Part shown: one piece after another, positions 15,459 through 23,420 of the stretch
How positions within the stretch are numbered: the stretch's first letter is position 1
How the letters are laid out: the number at the start of each line of letters is the position of its first letter
The notes under the pieces: model-generated
Told to the model about the DNA's origin: nothing
The model's database searches: none
Seen by the model: only the letters and a program-made list of their open reading frames with translations
Translations under genes and position numbers: made by a program
Assembly: GCA_020851565.1 (NCBI GenBank)
Contig: JADZCN010000100.1
Span: forward strand, 1 to 32,041
Direction: 5' to 3'
Length of the DNA stretch: 32,041 nucleotides
From: Acidobacteriota bacterium
GTDB lineage: Bacteria > Acidobacteriota > Vicinamibacteria > Vicinamibacterales > UBA2999

Positions 15459-16303
15459 TGGGGCTCAACCCGCCCGGGCGCGACGCCTATGCCGGGCTGA
15501 TCCAGGCGGCCCTCGCCGAGGATATCGGCGAGGGCGACGTGACCAGCACGGTGACGATTGCCCAGGGACTCCGCGCACGGGGCACCTTGCTGGCCAAGAG
15601 TCCCCTGGTGGTGGCAGGCCTCGACCTTGCGTCGGAGACGTTCCGGCAGCTCGATCCGGCCATCGTGTTCGAGGTGCGGTGGGGCGATGGCGCGCACGTG
15701 CAGCCCGGGGATGTCATTGCCACGGTGACGGGCCAGGGCCGCGCCCTGCTGACCGCCGAGCGCACCGCGCTCAACATCCTGCAGCGGCTCAGCGGCATCG
15801 CGACGCTCACCAGCCGTTTCGTGACTGCGGCCGCGGGCCGCATCACGGTGCTCGACACGCGCAAGACCACGCCCGGCTGGCGCCATCTCGAGAAGTACGC
15901 CGTTCGCTGCGGCGGCGGCACCAACCACCGGCAGCGCCTCGATGACGGGGTGCTGATCAAGGACAACCACAAGCAGCTGGCCGGCGGTATCCGGCCGGCC
16001 GTGGAGGCGGCCCTGCGCGCCGGGCACGGCCTGCCCGTCGAAGTAGAAGTTGAGAACCTCGAGGAACTGGACGAGGCGCTGTCCGCCGGGGCGCCACGCA
16101 TTCTGCTCGACAACTTCACCACCTACGACATTCGCCTCGCCGTGGAGCGGATTGCCGGCCGCGCGCGCGTGGAGATCTCGGGCGGCGTCACCCTGGAGCG
16201 CGTGCCGGAGCTCGGCACGACGGGCGCCGACTTCGTCTCGGTCGGCGCGTTGACGCACTCGGCCCCGGCCGCGGACATCAGCTTCGAGGTCGAAGCGGCC
16301 TGA
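15458..16303 (+). CDS. nadC: Quinolinate phosphoribosyltransferase (nicotinate-nucleotide diphosphorylase, carboxylating)
   Basis: A 281-residue enzyme that converts quinolinate and PRPP to nicotinate mononucleotide, CO2 and PPi in de novo NAD synthesis. Motifs: AALAEDIGEGDVTS at the N-terminus, TERTALNILQRLSGIAT, the active-site run DTRKTTPGWRHLEKYAVRCGGGTNHR, DGVLIKDNH, VEVEVENLEEL and ISGGVTLERV, in the family order and usual length. The ATG at 15458 shares its A with the valS TGA, so translation is likely coupled. A GTG one codon earlier (15455) is an alternative. nadA and nadB are not in the window. Confidence 0.95.
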   Translation: MGLNPPGRDAYAGLIQAALAEDIGEGDVTSTVTIAQGLRARGTLLAKSPLVVAGLDLASETFRQLDPAIVFEVRWGDGAHVQPGDVIATVTGQGRALLTAERTALNILQRLSGIATLTSRFVTAAAGRITVLDTRKTTPGWRHLEKYAVRCGGGTNHRQRLDDGVLIKDNHKQLAGGIRPAVEAALRAGHGLPVEVEVENLEELDEALSAGAPRILLDNFTTYDIRLAVERIAGRARVEISGGVTLERVPELGTTGADFVSVGALTHSAPAADISFEVEAA

Positions 16304-16308
16304 GCATG

Positions 16309-16341
16309 TCGGGAGTCGGGAGTCGGGAATCGGGAGTCGGG
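16309..16341 (+). repeat. TCGGGAG tandem repeat left of birA
   Basis: About five 7-bp TCGGGAG/TCGGGAA units lie between nadC and birA. The opposite strand of the same motif appears right of birA at 17193-17225, so the two bracket the gene as inverted copies. Similar 7-mers are found at 563-589. Confidence 0.8.
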
Positions 16342-16380
16342 CCTGTCCAGCCGACGCCCCGCGGAGGCGAGCGCGGCTCG

Positions 16381-17172
16381 ATGCCGTTTCCCGCCGATCT
16401 GGCGGACGCCCTCGCGGCGCTGCTCGCGCGCAGGCCCGGTCTCACGCTCGCGGTGCGGTGGTATCCGGAAGTTGCGTCCACCATGGACGAGGTGTCGCGT
16501 GCGGCGGAGGAGGGCGCGCCACGCGGCCTCGTCGTGGGCGCGGAAGCCCAGTCCGCAGGGCGCGGGCGGTGGGGGCGGGCCTGGATCTCGCCGAGCGGGG
16601 CCGGGCTGTATTTTTCGTATCTCGCGCGGCCAGCCCGAGGCTTCGACCTGCTCACGCTCGCGGCCGGCGTGGCGGTGCGGGCCGGGATCGCGGAGGCCAC
16701 CGGCCTGCACGCCGATTTGAAGTGGCCCAACGACCTGCTGGTGGGGGGACGAAAAGTGGCCGGGCTGCTGGCGGAGGCGGCCCGCCTCGGGACTCCGGAC
16801 GCCTCGGTGACGATTGGCGTCGGCGTCAACGTTCGGCTCGCGGCCTATCCATCGGACGTTGCCATGGGCGCGACGAGTCTCGAGGCAGCGCTTGGGCACG
16901 GCGTCGATCGAGGTGCCGTGCTGGCCGCCGTGCTGGAACACCTCGCCGACACGCTCGTGTCCCTCGAGGCCGGTGGCGCCGAGGCGATGCTGCAGGCGTG
17001 GCGGGCGGCCTCGCCCTCGGCGGTGGGCACACCGGTCGAGTGGTCCGACCCGTCCGGCTCGCGCCATGGCATCACGGCCGGCGTCGACGAGAGCGGAGCG
17101 CTCCTGGTCCGGACATCGGCCGGGACCGAGCGCATCGTCGCCGGCGAGCTGGTGTGGCATTTGCGCGCGTGA
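16381..17172 (+). CDS. birA: Biotin--[acetyl-CoA-carboxylase] ligase, monofunctional
   Basis: A 263-residue biotin protein ligase that activates biotin as biotinyl-AMP and attaches it to carboxylase carrier domains. The biotin/ATP loop is EAQSAGRGRWGRAWISP, and the catalytic region is LKWPNDLLVGGRKVAGLLAEA; SVTIGVGVNVR follows. A C-terminal SH3-like domain ends with LVWHLRA. There is no N-terminal winged-helix domain, so it should not repress biotin genes. The ATG at 16381 (GGAGG at 16363-16367) is preferred over one at 16306, which would translate the intergenic repeat into Gly/Ser/Val-rich sequence. It is followed by coaX, a frequent neighbour of birA. Confidence 0.93.
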   Translation: MPFPADLADALAALLARRPGLTLAVRWYPEVASTMDEVSRAAEEGAPRGLVVGAEAQSAGRGRWGRAWISPSGAGLYFSYLARPARGFDLLTLAAGVAVRAGIAEATGLHADLKWPNDLLVGGRKVAGLLAEAARLGTPDASVTIGVGVNVRLAAYPSDVAMGATSLEAALGHGVDRGAVLAAVLEHLADTLVSLEAGGAEAMLQAWRAASPSAVGTPVEWSDPSGSRHGITAGVDESGALLVRTSAGTERIVAGELVWHLRA

Positions 17173-17192
17173 TGCGCCAGACTGGTTCGCGG

Positions 17193-17225
17193 CGCCCGGT
17201 CCCCGGTCCCGACGCCCGACTCCCG
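17193..17225 (-). repeat. Inverted copy of the CGGGAGT/CGGGACC repeat right of birA
   Basis: Read on the minus strand this is CGGGAGTCGGGCGTCGGGAC and onward, matching the 16309-16341 array in opposite orientation. It ends 7 nt before the coaX start at 17233, so it occupies that gene's ribosome-binding region, as the CCAAGACC array does for the mutase small subunit. Confidence 0.75.
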
Positions 17226-17232
17226 AAGCCGT

Positions 17233-18003
17233 ATGCTCCTCGCCATTGACGTCGGCAACACGAACATCGTCATCGGCGTGTTCCAGCGTGACGAGCTGGT
17301 GCACAGCTGGCGGTTGACCACCATCCGAGAGCGCACCGCCGACGAGCTCGGGATCCTGGTCACCGACCTCTGCGATCATCACGAGGTCCGCGTCGCGGAC
17401 ATCAGCGGTATCGTGATCGGATCGGTCGTGCCTCCGCTCACCGGCACGATGAGCGCGATGGCCGTGAAGTACTTCCGCCACACGCCGCTCGTGTTCGAGC
17501 CCTCGGTGAACGGAGGGATGCCGATTCTCTACGACAACCCCGCCGAGGTCGGCGCCGACCGCATCGTCAACGGCATCGCGGCCTGTGCGCGCTACGGCTG
17601 CGGCCGCCCGATCATCGTCGTGGACTTCGGGACCGCCACGACGTTCGACGCCATCTCGGCCAGGGGCGAGTACCTGGGCGGAGTCATCTGCCCCGGCCCG
17701 CAGATCTCGGCCGACGCGCTGTTCCAGCGCGCCGCGCGGTTGCCGCGCATCGAGGTGAAGAAGCCCGCTCACGTGATCGGGACCAACACCGTGGCGTCGA
17801 TGCAGTCCGGGCTGTACTGGGGCTACGTGGACATGGTGGAAGGGCTGGTCCGCCGCATCAAGGCGGAGCTGGGGGGCGATGCGGTCGTGGTGGCCACCGG
17901 AGGGCTGGCGGTCCTGATGGCGGTCGAGTCGCCCGTGCTCGAGCACGTGGACACCGACCTCACGCTCCAGGGGCTCAGGCTCGTGTGGGAACAACAGCAG
18001 TGA
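17233..18003 (+). CDS. coaX: Type III pantothenate kinase
   Basis: A 256-residue ASKHA-fold kinase for the first step of coenzyme A synthesis (pantothenate to 4'-phosphopantothenate). The phosphate-binding start is MLLAIDVGNTNIVIGVF. The substrate region is NPAEVGADRIVNGIAA, and a second nucleotide motif is VVDFGTATTFDAI followed by GGVICPGPQISADALFQRAARLP. The C-terminal VVATGGLA completes the fold. Length and motif order match the CoaX family, which differs from CoaA by weak ATP affinity and need for a monovalent cation. The stop overlaps the following GTG start by 4 nt. Confidence 0.96.
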   Translation: MLLAIDVGNTNIVIGVFQRDELVHSWRLTTIRERTADELGILVTDLCDHHEVRVADISGIVIGSVVPPLTGTMSAMAVKYFRHTPLVFEPSVNGGMPILYDNPAEVGADRIVNGIAACARYGCGRPIIVVDFGTATTFDAISARGEYLGGVICPGPQISADALFQRAARLPRIEVKKPAHVIGTNTVASMQSGLYWGYVDMVEGLVRRIKAELGGDAVVVATGGLAVLMAVESPVLEHVDTDLTLQGLRLVWEQQQ

Positions 18004-18725
18004 TCGATCGCGACGCCTACTGTCGTGAGCTCGAAGCGTACCTCTGCCGCAAGAACGACGGTCACCTGATTCGTATCGTCGGTCCCGCGTTCGAGCGTGT
18101 GATGGGGTGGGCGGATCAGGGTGTCCCGGTGAAGGTGGCCGAGGCGGGCATCGATCGTTACTTCCAGCGGTACTACAAGAAGGGCCCGCGACGCCGGCCG
18201 GTACGCATCGAGTTCTGCGAGGCCGACGTCCTGGATGCATTCGACGAATGGCGTCGCGCCGTGGGTGTGAGCCTCGTGGCGGCGGAGGACCCCGAAGGGG
18301 GCCCGCCGGTCGAGGAACCGGCGGCGGCACCGCCGCGGCCGCGGCGCTCGCTCAAGTCCCATCTGGATTCGCTGATGGCGCGACTCACGGTCCTCCGCGG
18401 CAGCGACAAGCTGCACGGCATCCACGATGACGCCCTGGACAGGGCGATTCGCGGGATCGAGCCGCTCCGGCTCCGGGCAGAGCAGGCGCGCGGCGACGAG
18501 CGCCAGGCGATCGTGCAGGCGCTGGACGCCATTGGCACCGAGCTGTTGCACGCGATCGCACAGGCCGCGCCGGCACCTGAGCGGGAGAACCTCACGGCGG
18601 AGGCCGCGCGTGAGCTCGAGCCTTTCAGGGGCAGGATGCCGGCCGACGCGTATCGCCAGGCCAGGGAGGCGGCTCTCGCCCGGCTCGTCCGCCTGCGATA
18701 CGGCCTTCCCGACTTCTCGTTCTAG
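18000..18725 (+). CDS. Conserved-looking protein of unknown function
   Basis: A 241-residue protein that I do not recognise. The GTG at 18000 overlaps the coaX stop (GTGA), implying translational coupling. Residues 1-95 look like a compact helical domain (DAYCRELEAYLCRKNDGHLIR, WADQGVPVKVAEAGIDRYFQRYY, VRIEFCEADVLDAFDEWRRAVG). A Pro/Glu-rich linker covers about residues 97-120. A second, entirely helical part rich in Arg, Ala and Glu fills the rest (LKSHLDSLMARLTVLRG, ERQAIVQALDAIGTELLHAIAQAA) and ends LRYGLPDFSF. No signal peptide or membrane segment is seen, so it is presumed cytoplasmic. The rRNA/tRNA methyltransferase gene begins 3 nt after its stop, so a link to RNA or translation is possible by context only. 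Confidence 0.7.
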   Translation: MIDRDAYCRELEAYLCRKNDGHLIRIVGPAFERVMGWADQGVPVKVAEAGIDRYFQRYYKKGPRRRPVRIEFCEADVLDAFDEWRRAVGVSLVAAEDPEGGPPVEEPAAAPPRPRRSLKSHLDSLMARLTVLRGSDKLHGIHDDALDRAIRGIEPLRLRAEQARGDERQAIVQALDAIGTELLHAIAQAAPAPERENLTAEAARELEPFRGRMPADAYRQAREAALARLVRLRYGLPDFSF

Positions 18726-18728
18726 GCC

Positions 18729-19991
18729 ATGGCGCCGGGGGATCTGCTCACGCTTCGTATCGAGAAGGCCGTCGCCGGAGGACGCATGCTGGCGCGCCAC
18801 CAGGGCGCGGTCGTGCTGGTGGCGGGCGCCCTGCCCGGCGAACTGGTCGATGCCGAGGTGGAGCGCGTGCAGCGCGGCACCGCGTGGGCGCGCGTGGCCG
18901 GGATCCGCGAGCCCTCGGACGCCCGCGTGGGGGAGCCGAATCCCTGCGGTGGCTGTGTGCTGGCGCACGCCCGCTACGAACACCAGGTTGCCATCAAGCA
19001 GCAGATCGTGGCCGATACGTTCCAACGCATCGGGCGCCTCCCGCTGGATGCGCTCGTCCCCATCGAGCCGTCGCCGGACCACGGCTACCGGATGCGCGCC
19101 AGGCTCCACGCGGAGGGCACGGCTATCGGCTTCTATAGGGAAGGCACCCACGAGGTCTGCGACCCCGCGTCGACTCGCCAGCTCCTGCCGGAAACCGACG
19201 CCGTCATCGCGGCGCTTGCCGCGCGGCTATCCGGGCAGCCGGGCGTGGTGCAGTCTGTCGACCTCTCGGAGAACCGTGAGGCGACCGAGCGGACCCTGCA
19301 CCTCGAGCTCTTCCCCGGAGCTGATCCCTCCAGGCTCGCCGCTGCCACGACGCTGGACGGTCTGACCGGCGTGACGATGGCACACCAGGGCTCGCGGCGC
19401 GTGCGGCTGCTCTGGGGCGAGCCGCGTGTCACCGACTGGTTCACGCATGGCGATCGTCGATGGTCGCTCTCGAGGGAGACCAGGGTGTTCTTCCAGGGCA
19501 ATCGCTTTCTGATCGAGCCCCTCGTGGACCACGTGATTGGGTCGGCGCACCCGGGAGCCGTGGTCGACCTGTACGCGGGGGTCGGGCTCTTCAGCGTCGC
19601 GGCCGTCGCGCGCGGCCACGCGCCGGTCGTCGCGGTCGAGGGTGACGACGTGTCGGCGGGAGACCTGCGGCAGAACGGCGCGCCCTGGAAGGGCCTGCTC
19701 CAGACGCGGCACGACGCCGTGGAGGACTACCTGCACGAGCGCCGGGCGCTCAGGGCGCAGACGCTCCTGCTCGATCCGCCCCGGACGGGGCTGTCACGCC
19801 AGGCCCTGCACGGTGTCGTCTCGGCGCAGGCTCCGCGGGTCGTGTACGTCTCGTGCGACGTGCCGACGCTGGCCCGGGACGCACGCGCGCTCGTAGACGC
19901 TGGATACCGGATCAGCAGCCTGCGCGCCTTCGACCTGTTCCCGAACACCGCGCACGTCGAGACGGTGGCGGTGATGGACCTGGGGCGCTGA
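18729..19991 (+). CDS. RlmD/TrmA-family RNA (uracil-5-)-methyltransferase
   Basis: A 420-residue class I SAM-dependent enzyme that makes 5-methyluridine in rRNA or tRNA. An N-terminal TRAM domain (residues 1-60) is followed by the iron-sulfur region with Cys73 and Cys76 (PCGGC) and Cys144 (EVCDPAS). The SAM site is VVDLYAGVGLFSVA. LLLDPPRTGLSR is the family PPRTG motif, and Cys376 in VYVSCDVPTLARD is the nucleophile that attacks uracil C6. RlmD normally has four cluster ligands with the first Cys six residues before CGGC; here that position is Val67, so the cluster is incomplete or uses another ligand. Whether it modifies 23S rRNA or tRNA cannot be decided. It converges with the amidotransferase with only 6 nt between stops. 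Confidence 0.88.
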   Translation: MAPGDLLTLRIEKAVAGGRMLARHQGAVVLVAGALPGELVDAEVERVQRGTAWARVAGIREPSDARVGEPNPCGGCVLAHARYEHQVAIKQQIVADTFQRIGRLPLDALVPIEPSPDHGYRMRARLHAEGTAIGFYREGTHEVCDPASTRQLLPETDAVIAALAARLSGQPGVVQSVDLSENREATERTLHLELFPGADPSRLAAATTLDGLTGVTMAHQGSRRVRLLWGEPRVTDWFTHGDRRWSLSRETRVFFQGNRFLIEPLVDHVIGSAHPGAVVDLYAGVGLFSVAAVARGHAPVVAVEGDDVSAGDLRQNGAPWKGLLQTRHDAVEDYLHERRALRAQTLLLDPPRTGLSRQALHGVVSAQAPRVVYVSCDVPTLARDARALVDAGYRISSLRAFDLFPNTAHVETVAVMDLGR

Positions 19992-19997
19992 CCGGCG

Positions 19998-20678
19998 CTA
20001 CTCTCCGCGCACCGCCCGGACGAAGTGCTCGAACAGCGGCCGGAACTCGCCGGTGCGCCAGAAGTTCTCGGGGTGCCACTGCACTGCGAGGCAGAAGCGG
20101 CTCGCGGGCCGCTCCATGGCCTCGATCACGCCATCCGGGGCGGTGGCGGTCACCTCGAAACCGTCGGCAGCCCGCCTGACGGCCTGGTGGTGGCGGCTGT
20201 TCACCTGCAGGCTCTCGCCGTCGAGCCTGTCGGCCATGATGGTCCAGAGCCGCGAGCCCTTCGTGACCCAGACCTCGTGCGCGATGGCGAAGCGCGGCTC
20301 GGGGATCGAGTGGGTGAGCGCGCCCGCGATCTCGCTCGGGATGTCCTGGACGAGCGTGCCTCCGCCAGCCACGTTGACGACCTGCATGCCGCGGCAGATG
20401 GCGAGCAGCGGCACGTCGGCTTCGATGGCCGCGCGCGCGAGGGCGATCTCGAAGGCGTCTCGGCCCGGCTCGGCGGCGTCGTAGCTCGGGTGCGGCGCCT
20501 CGCCATAGAGCGCCGGGTCCACGTCCCCGCCACCGGTGAGCAGGATGCCCCCGGCCCGCGCCACGATCGCGGCAGGCGTTTCGTCCCCGCCCACCTCGAC
20601 GGGGTCGCCGCCGGCGCGCCGGAGCGACTCGAGGTAGTCGGTCATCCGGCGATTCTGTGAAACCGCGATCAAGCCCAT
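19998..20678 (-). CDS. Class I glutamine amidotransferase-like hydrolase (peptidase C26, gamma-glutamyl-GABA hydrolase family)
   Basis: A 226-residue protein with the triad of the family: nucleophile Cys in LLAICRGMQVVNVAGGGTL, and His and Glu in LAVQWHPENF. GILLTGGGDVDPALYGEAPH is the oxyanion-side motif typical of PuuD-like enzymes, which hydrolyse gamma-glutamyl amides such as gamma-glutamyl-GABA. No polyamine genes are nearby, so the natural substrate is open. The start at 20678 has GGAG about 8 nt upstream and lies 15 nt after argS, so the two are likely one transcript. Confidence 0.9.
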   Translation of the reverse strand: MGLIAVSQNRRMTDYLESLRRAGGDPVEVGGDETPAAIVARAGGILLTGGGDVDPALYGEAPHPSYDAAEPGRDAFEIALARAAIEADVPLLAICRGMQVVNVAGGGTLVQDIPSEIAGALTHSIPEPRFAIAHEVWVTKGSRLWTIMADRLDGESLQVNSRHHQAVRRAADGFEVTATAPDGVIEAMERPASRFCLAVQWHPENFWRTGEFRPLFEHFVRAVRGE

Positions 20679-20693
20679 CTCGGACGCTCCGAT

Positions 20694-22712
20694 TCACATG
20701 CGGGGTGGGACGGCGATGCCCATCAGATCGAGCACGCGCGACAGCTGCTGCCGGAAGTAGGCGACGGCCGCGGCGCGCCAGCGCCGCACGTCAAGCCGTT
20801 CCTCGTTCAGGATCGGCGCCTTGTGGTAGAAGGCGTTGAACATCTGCGCCAGGCCGAACCCGTACTTGGCCAGCACGGCGAACTCCAGCGATCGCACGAC
20901 CTGCTCGACGATGTCGTCCAGGCGGGAGGCCTCCAGCACCAGGGCCCACAGCTCGTGATCGCCGTCCGCGCCGTTGAGCGCGTCGGGAGGAGTGCCGGCC
21001 AGATCGGCGAGGAGCTGCGCCTCGCTGACGCCCTCCCGGTCCTGCAGCTTCTGGAAGATGTTGTTCGCGCGCACCACGGCGTACTGCAGGTAGGGCCCGC
21101 TCTCGCCCTCGAAGCTGAGCGCCTCGTCGATGTCGAACGCGATGACCTTGGTGCGCGAGTACTTCACGAGGAAGTACCGCACGGCCGCGATGCCGATGGC
21201 CTCGGCGATTCGCCGGCGCTCGGCCTCCGGCAGCTCGGGCTGGCGGCGCTCGACCTCGGCCGCGGCCTTGTCGATGACGCGATCGATGAGGTCGTCGGCC
21301 TTCACGCCGAGGCCCTTGCGCCCCGACACCTCGACGAAGGGCTTGCCCGCCTCCTCAGAGCCCGGCGCGGGTGCGAAGCCGAGCTCCCGGGCCGTCGCGT
21401 GCGAGAGGGCCACCATCTCGTACGAGAAGTGCGTCAGGCGATCCGCTTCGGCCGGGTAGCCGACCGCGATGAGCGCCTGCTTGAGGAGCTTCTGCAGGTA
21501 CGACTGGCGAACGTCGATCACGTTGTAGGTGGCCGCCGCCCCGCCAAACGGGGGATGATCGGCCACGGCGTGGGCGGGGTCGCTCGTGGTCGCCCAGAGC
21601 ACGCCGCCGTCCATGCGGGTGGCGAACCGGCGGTAGTGGAAGTCCCGGCCGAGGATGCCCGACTTCCAGAACTGGTACGCCATGTCCTTGCCGACGTAGG
21701 TGACCGTGCCATTCGAGCGGACGATGACCTTCTCCCGCTGCTCGGCATCCTCGTCAGGGGCCTCGCCTTCGGCGGCGCCCGCCGGCGCGTCCTCGTCGAT
21801 CGCCATGACCCAGCAGCCCGCGAGCCGGCCCTCGGTCTGCAGGAAGACGGCCCCCTGCTCCTTCAGCACCTCGAACGCGCGCGCCCAGAACCGGAGGCGG
21901 AGGATGTCGCCTTCCCAGGTCAGCAGCTCGTAGTCGATGTTGAGCCGCGCCATGGTCTTCAGGTGGCAGTGCACGATGCGATCCGCGATGAACGCGCCGA
22001 GGCTGGCCGCCGGCTCCTCGCCGTGCTCGATGGCGTGGAGGACGGCCGCGCGGACCTCGAGGCGCGCCTTGTCCTCCTCGTACCACTCGGTCACACGGGC
22101 GTAGAGATCCCAGCAGTGGTAGTCGAAGCGCGTCGTGTCCGCGAGCGCCTTGACCGCGTCCAGGTCCCTGCGCTCGAGCTCCTGGAAGCCGACGACGACG
22201 TCCGCAACCTGGACGCCGGTGTCGTCGATGTAGTTCTGCACCTCGACCGGCGTTCCGCGGAACCGGAGGACGCGCACGAGCGTGTCGCCAAGGGCGGAGT
22301 TGCGAAGGTGCCCGATGTGGGCGGCCTTGTTCGGGTTGATGGCCGTGTGCTCGACGATGGTCTTCTCTGCCCGGAGCGGGGACGCGGGCAGGGCGCCCTC
22401 CAGGCCGAGCCGCGTGCGCAGGAAGGTCGGCCGATCCAGGAAGACGTTCAGGTAGCCGTTGGGCGCCGCTTCGACCCGGGCGATACCCGGGATGGCGCCC
22501 ATTCGCGCGGCCAGGTCCTGCGCGATGGCCCGCGGCGCCTTGCGCAGGCGGCGGGCCAGGTCGAAGGCCACCGGCGTGCCGAGATCCCCCAGCGTGCGGT
22601 TGGGCGGTGTCTCGATGGCAATCGTGACGGCGGCGTCTTCGCCGAGGCCATGTGCCTCGGCGAGAATCGCGCGCACACGGTCCTTCAGGGCTTCGTGCAG
22701 CGGCAGTATCAT
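20694..22712 (-). CDS. argS: Arginyl-tRNA synthetase
   Basis: A 672-residue class I synthetase that charges tRNA-Arg, longer than the usual 550-590. The N-terminal Add-1-like domain contains LGDLGTPVAFDLARRLRKAPRAIAQDLA. HIGH is intact at residues 132-135 (INPNKAAHIGHLRNSALGDT). The KMSK loop is replaced by VSGRKGLGVKADDLID, a variant seen in many ArgRS, which use an upstream Lys instead. The DALR anticodon domain includes GPYLQYAVVRANNIFQKL and ends VAYFRQQLSRVLDLMGI. The extra length includes an acidic insertion (EDAPAGAAEGEAPDEDAEQRE) before the VRSNGTVTYVGKDMAYQFWK motif. The ATG at 22712 begins a normal N-terminus (MILPLHEALKDRVRAIL). Confidence 0.95.
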   Translation of the reverse strand: MILPLHEALKDRVRAILAEAHGLGEDAAVTIAIETPPNRTLGDLGTPVAFDLARRLRKAPRAIAQDLAARMGAIPGIARVEAAPNGYLNVFLDRPTFLRTRLGLEGALPASPLRAEKTIVEHTAINPNKAAHIGHLRNSALGDTLVRVLRFRGTPVEVQNYIDDTGVQVADVVVGFQELERRDLDAVKALADTTRFDYHCWDLYARVTEWYEEDKARLEVRAAVLHAIEHGEEPAASLGAFIADRIVHCHLKTMARLNIDYELLTWEGDILRLRFWARAFEVLKEQGAVFLQTEGRLAGCWVMAIDEDAPAGAAEGEAPDEDAEQREKVIVRSNGTVTYVGKDMAYQFWKSGILGRDFHYRRFATRMDGGVLWATTSDPAHAVADHPPFGGAAATYNVIDVRQSYLQKLLKQALIAVGYPAEADRLTHFSYEMVALSHATARELGFAPAPGSEEAGKPFVEVSGRKGLGVKADDLIDRVIDKAAAEVERRQPELPEAERRRIAEAIGIAAVRYFLVKYSRTKVIAFDIDEALSFEGESGPYLQYAVVRANNIFQKLQDREGVSEAQLLADLAGTPPDALNGADGDHELWALVLEASRLDDIVEQVVRSLEFAVLAKYGFGLAQMFNAFYHKAPILNEERLDVRRWRAAAVAYFRQQLSRVLDLMGIAVPPRM

Positions 22713-22725
22713 GCGTGTCGGTTCG

Positions 22726-22754
22726 TTGACTCGACCCCAGCTGTGCAGTACGCT
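22726..22754 (+). promoter_or_regulatory. Candidate sigma-70 promoter for the 22824 gene
   Basis: TTGACT (22726-22731) and TACGCT (22749-22754) are separated by exactly 17 nt in the divergent gap between argS and the gene starting at 22824. The implied leader is about 60 nt. The -10 is weak (4 of 6). Confidence 0.35.
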
Positions 22755-22823
22755 CTACGCGCGACGTCGGTCGAGGCGGGCCATGTCCGCGGGCTGTTGG
22801 CATTCTACAGTGAACTGACGGAC

Positions 22824-23420
22824 ATGGTTGACGCGGGAATCGGCCGACTTCTCATCGCCAGCCTCCACCAGGGCATCGCGGATGTCAGCCCGACCCGCCT
22901 GGAGTTCTACGAGAACTGGCTCAGTCCGGGTGGAATCCGCGACGGCCGCATGGGCCTGGCCCCGCTGGGCGCCGTGCTGAGTTTCCTCAACCGCGAGGAG
23001 CCGCCCGCGAACCGCGACATCCCATACCGCGCGGGCGCCTGCGCGGCGGAGTGGGCGTTTGGCGCCGCGTCCGGCTTCCGCAAGGCCCTCTTGCCGCGCA
23101 TGCCCGCGCCGCTGCGCACCCGCGCCGCGCTCGGGATGGCGCGCGACCTCGTGAACGAGACGATCAGCCCGTCGAAGGTGAAGGCGCGCCTCGGGAGTGG
23201 GAGCGCGATCGTCGAGATTCGATCGCCGCTGTTCGACTACCTCCGCGATTCGTCGTCCGTACCGATGCGGCGGTTCTACGCTTCCGCCTACAGCGAGGTG
23301 CTGCGGTTGTGCGGCATCGACGGTGTGGCCGAAGCCGACGAGGATGCGCCCGCCTGTCGCCTGGCGATCACGCTGAACGGGGCACGCCCACACGCCCCGG
23401 CGCTCCTGGACGTCCGATGA
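22824..23420 (+). CDS. Protein of unknown function (weakly V4R-like layout)
   Basis: A 198-residue protein from the ATG at 22824; an in-frame TTG at 22797 is an alternative start, and the long upstream continuation of the frame is antisense to argS. I do not recognise it. It begins MVDAGIGRLLIASLHQGIADVSPTRLEFYENWLSP. It has an internal AACAAEWAFG-type helix (written GACAAEWAFGAASG) and a beta-like stretch GSGSAIVEIRSPLF. It ends with a Cys-containing helix-strand unit (SEVLRLCGIDGVAEADEDAPACRLAITL) that recalls small-molecule-binding V4R or heme-NO-binding-like domains; this resemblance is weak. No signal peptide is seen. Its stop overlaps the ATG of the TPR protein (ATGA), so the two are translationally coupled. 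Confidence 0.65.
   Translation: MVDAGIGRLLIASLHQGIADVSPTRLEFYENWLSPGGIRDGRMGLAPLGAVLSFLNREEPPANRDIPYRAGACAAEWAFGAASGFRKALLPRMPAPLRTRAALGMARDLVNETISPSKVKARLGSGSAIVEIRSPLFDYLRDSSSVPMRRFYASAYSEVLRLCGIDGVAEADEDAPACRLAITLNGARPHAPALLDVR

Noticed and set aside
16306..16380. N-terminal extension of birA from the ATG at 16306
   Set aside because: It would translate the TCGGGAG repeat into Gly/Ser/Val sequence absent from biotin ligases; the ATG at 16381 has a GGAGG upstream.
16123..18330. 735-codon minus-strand frame spanning nadC, birA, coaX and the unknown gene
   Set aside because: It runs across four real genes and their repeats, with Arg/Pro/His-rich shadow composition.
20823..22823. Long upstream extension of the 22824 gene (plus strand)
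   Set aside because: It is antisense to argS; the real gene is only the last 198 codons, where composition changes and the overlap with argS ends.
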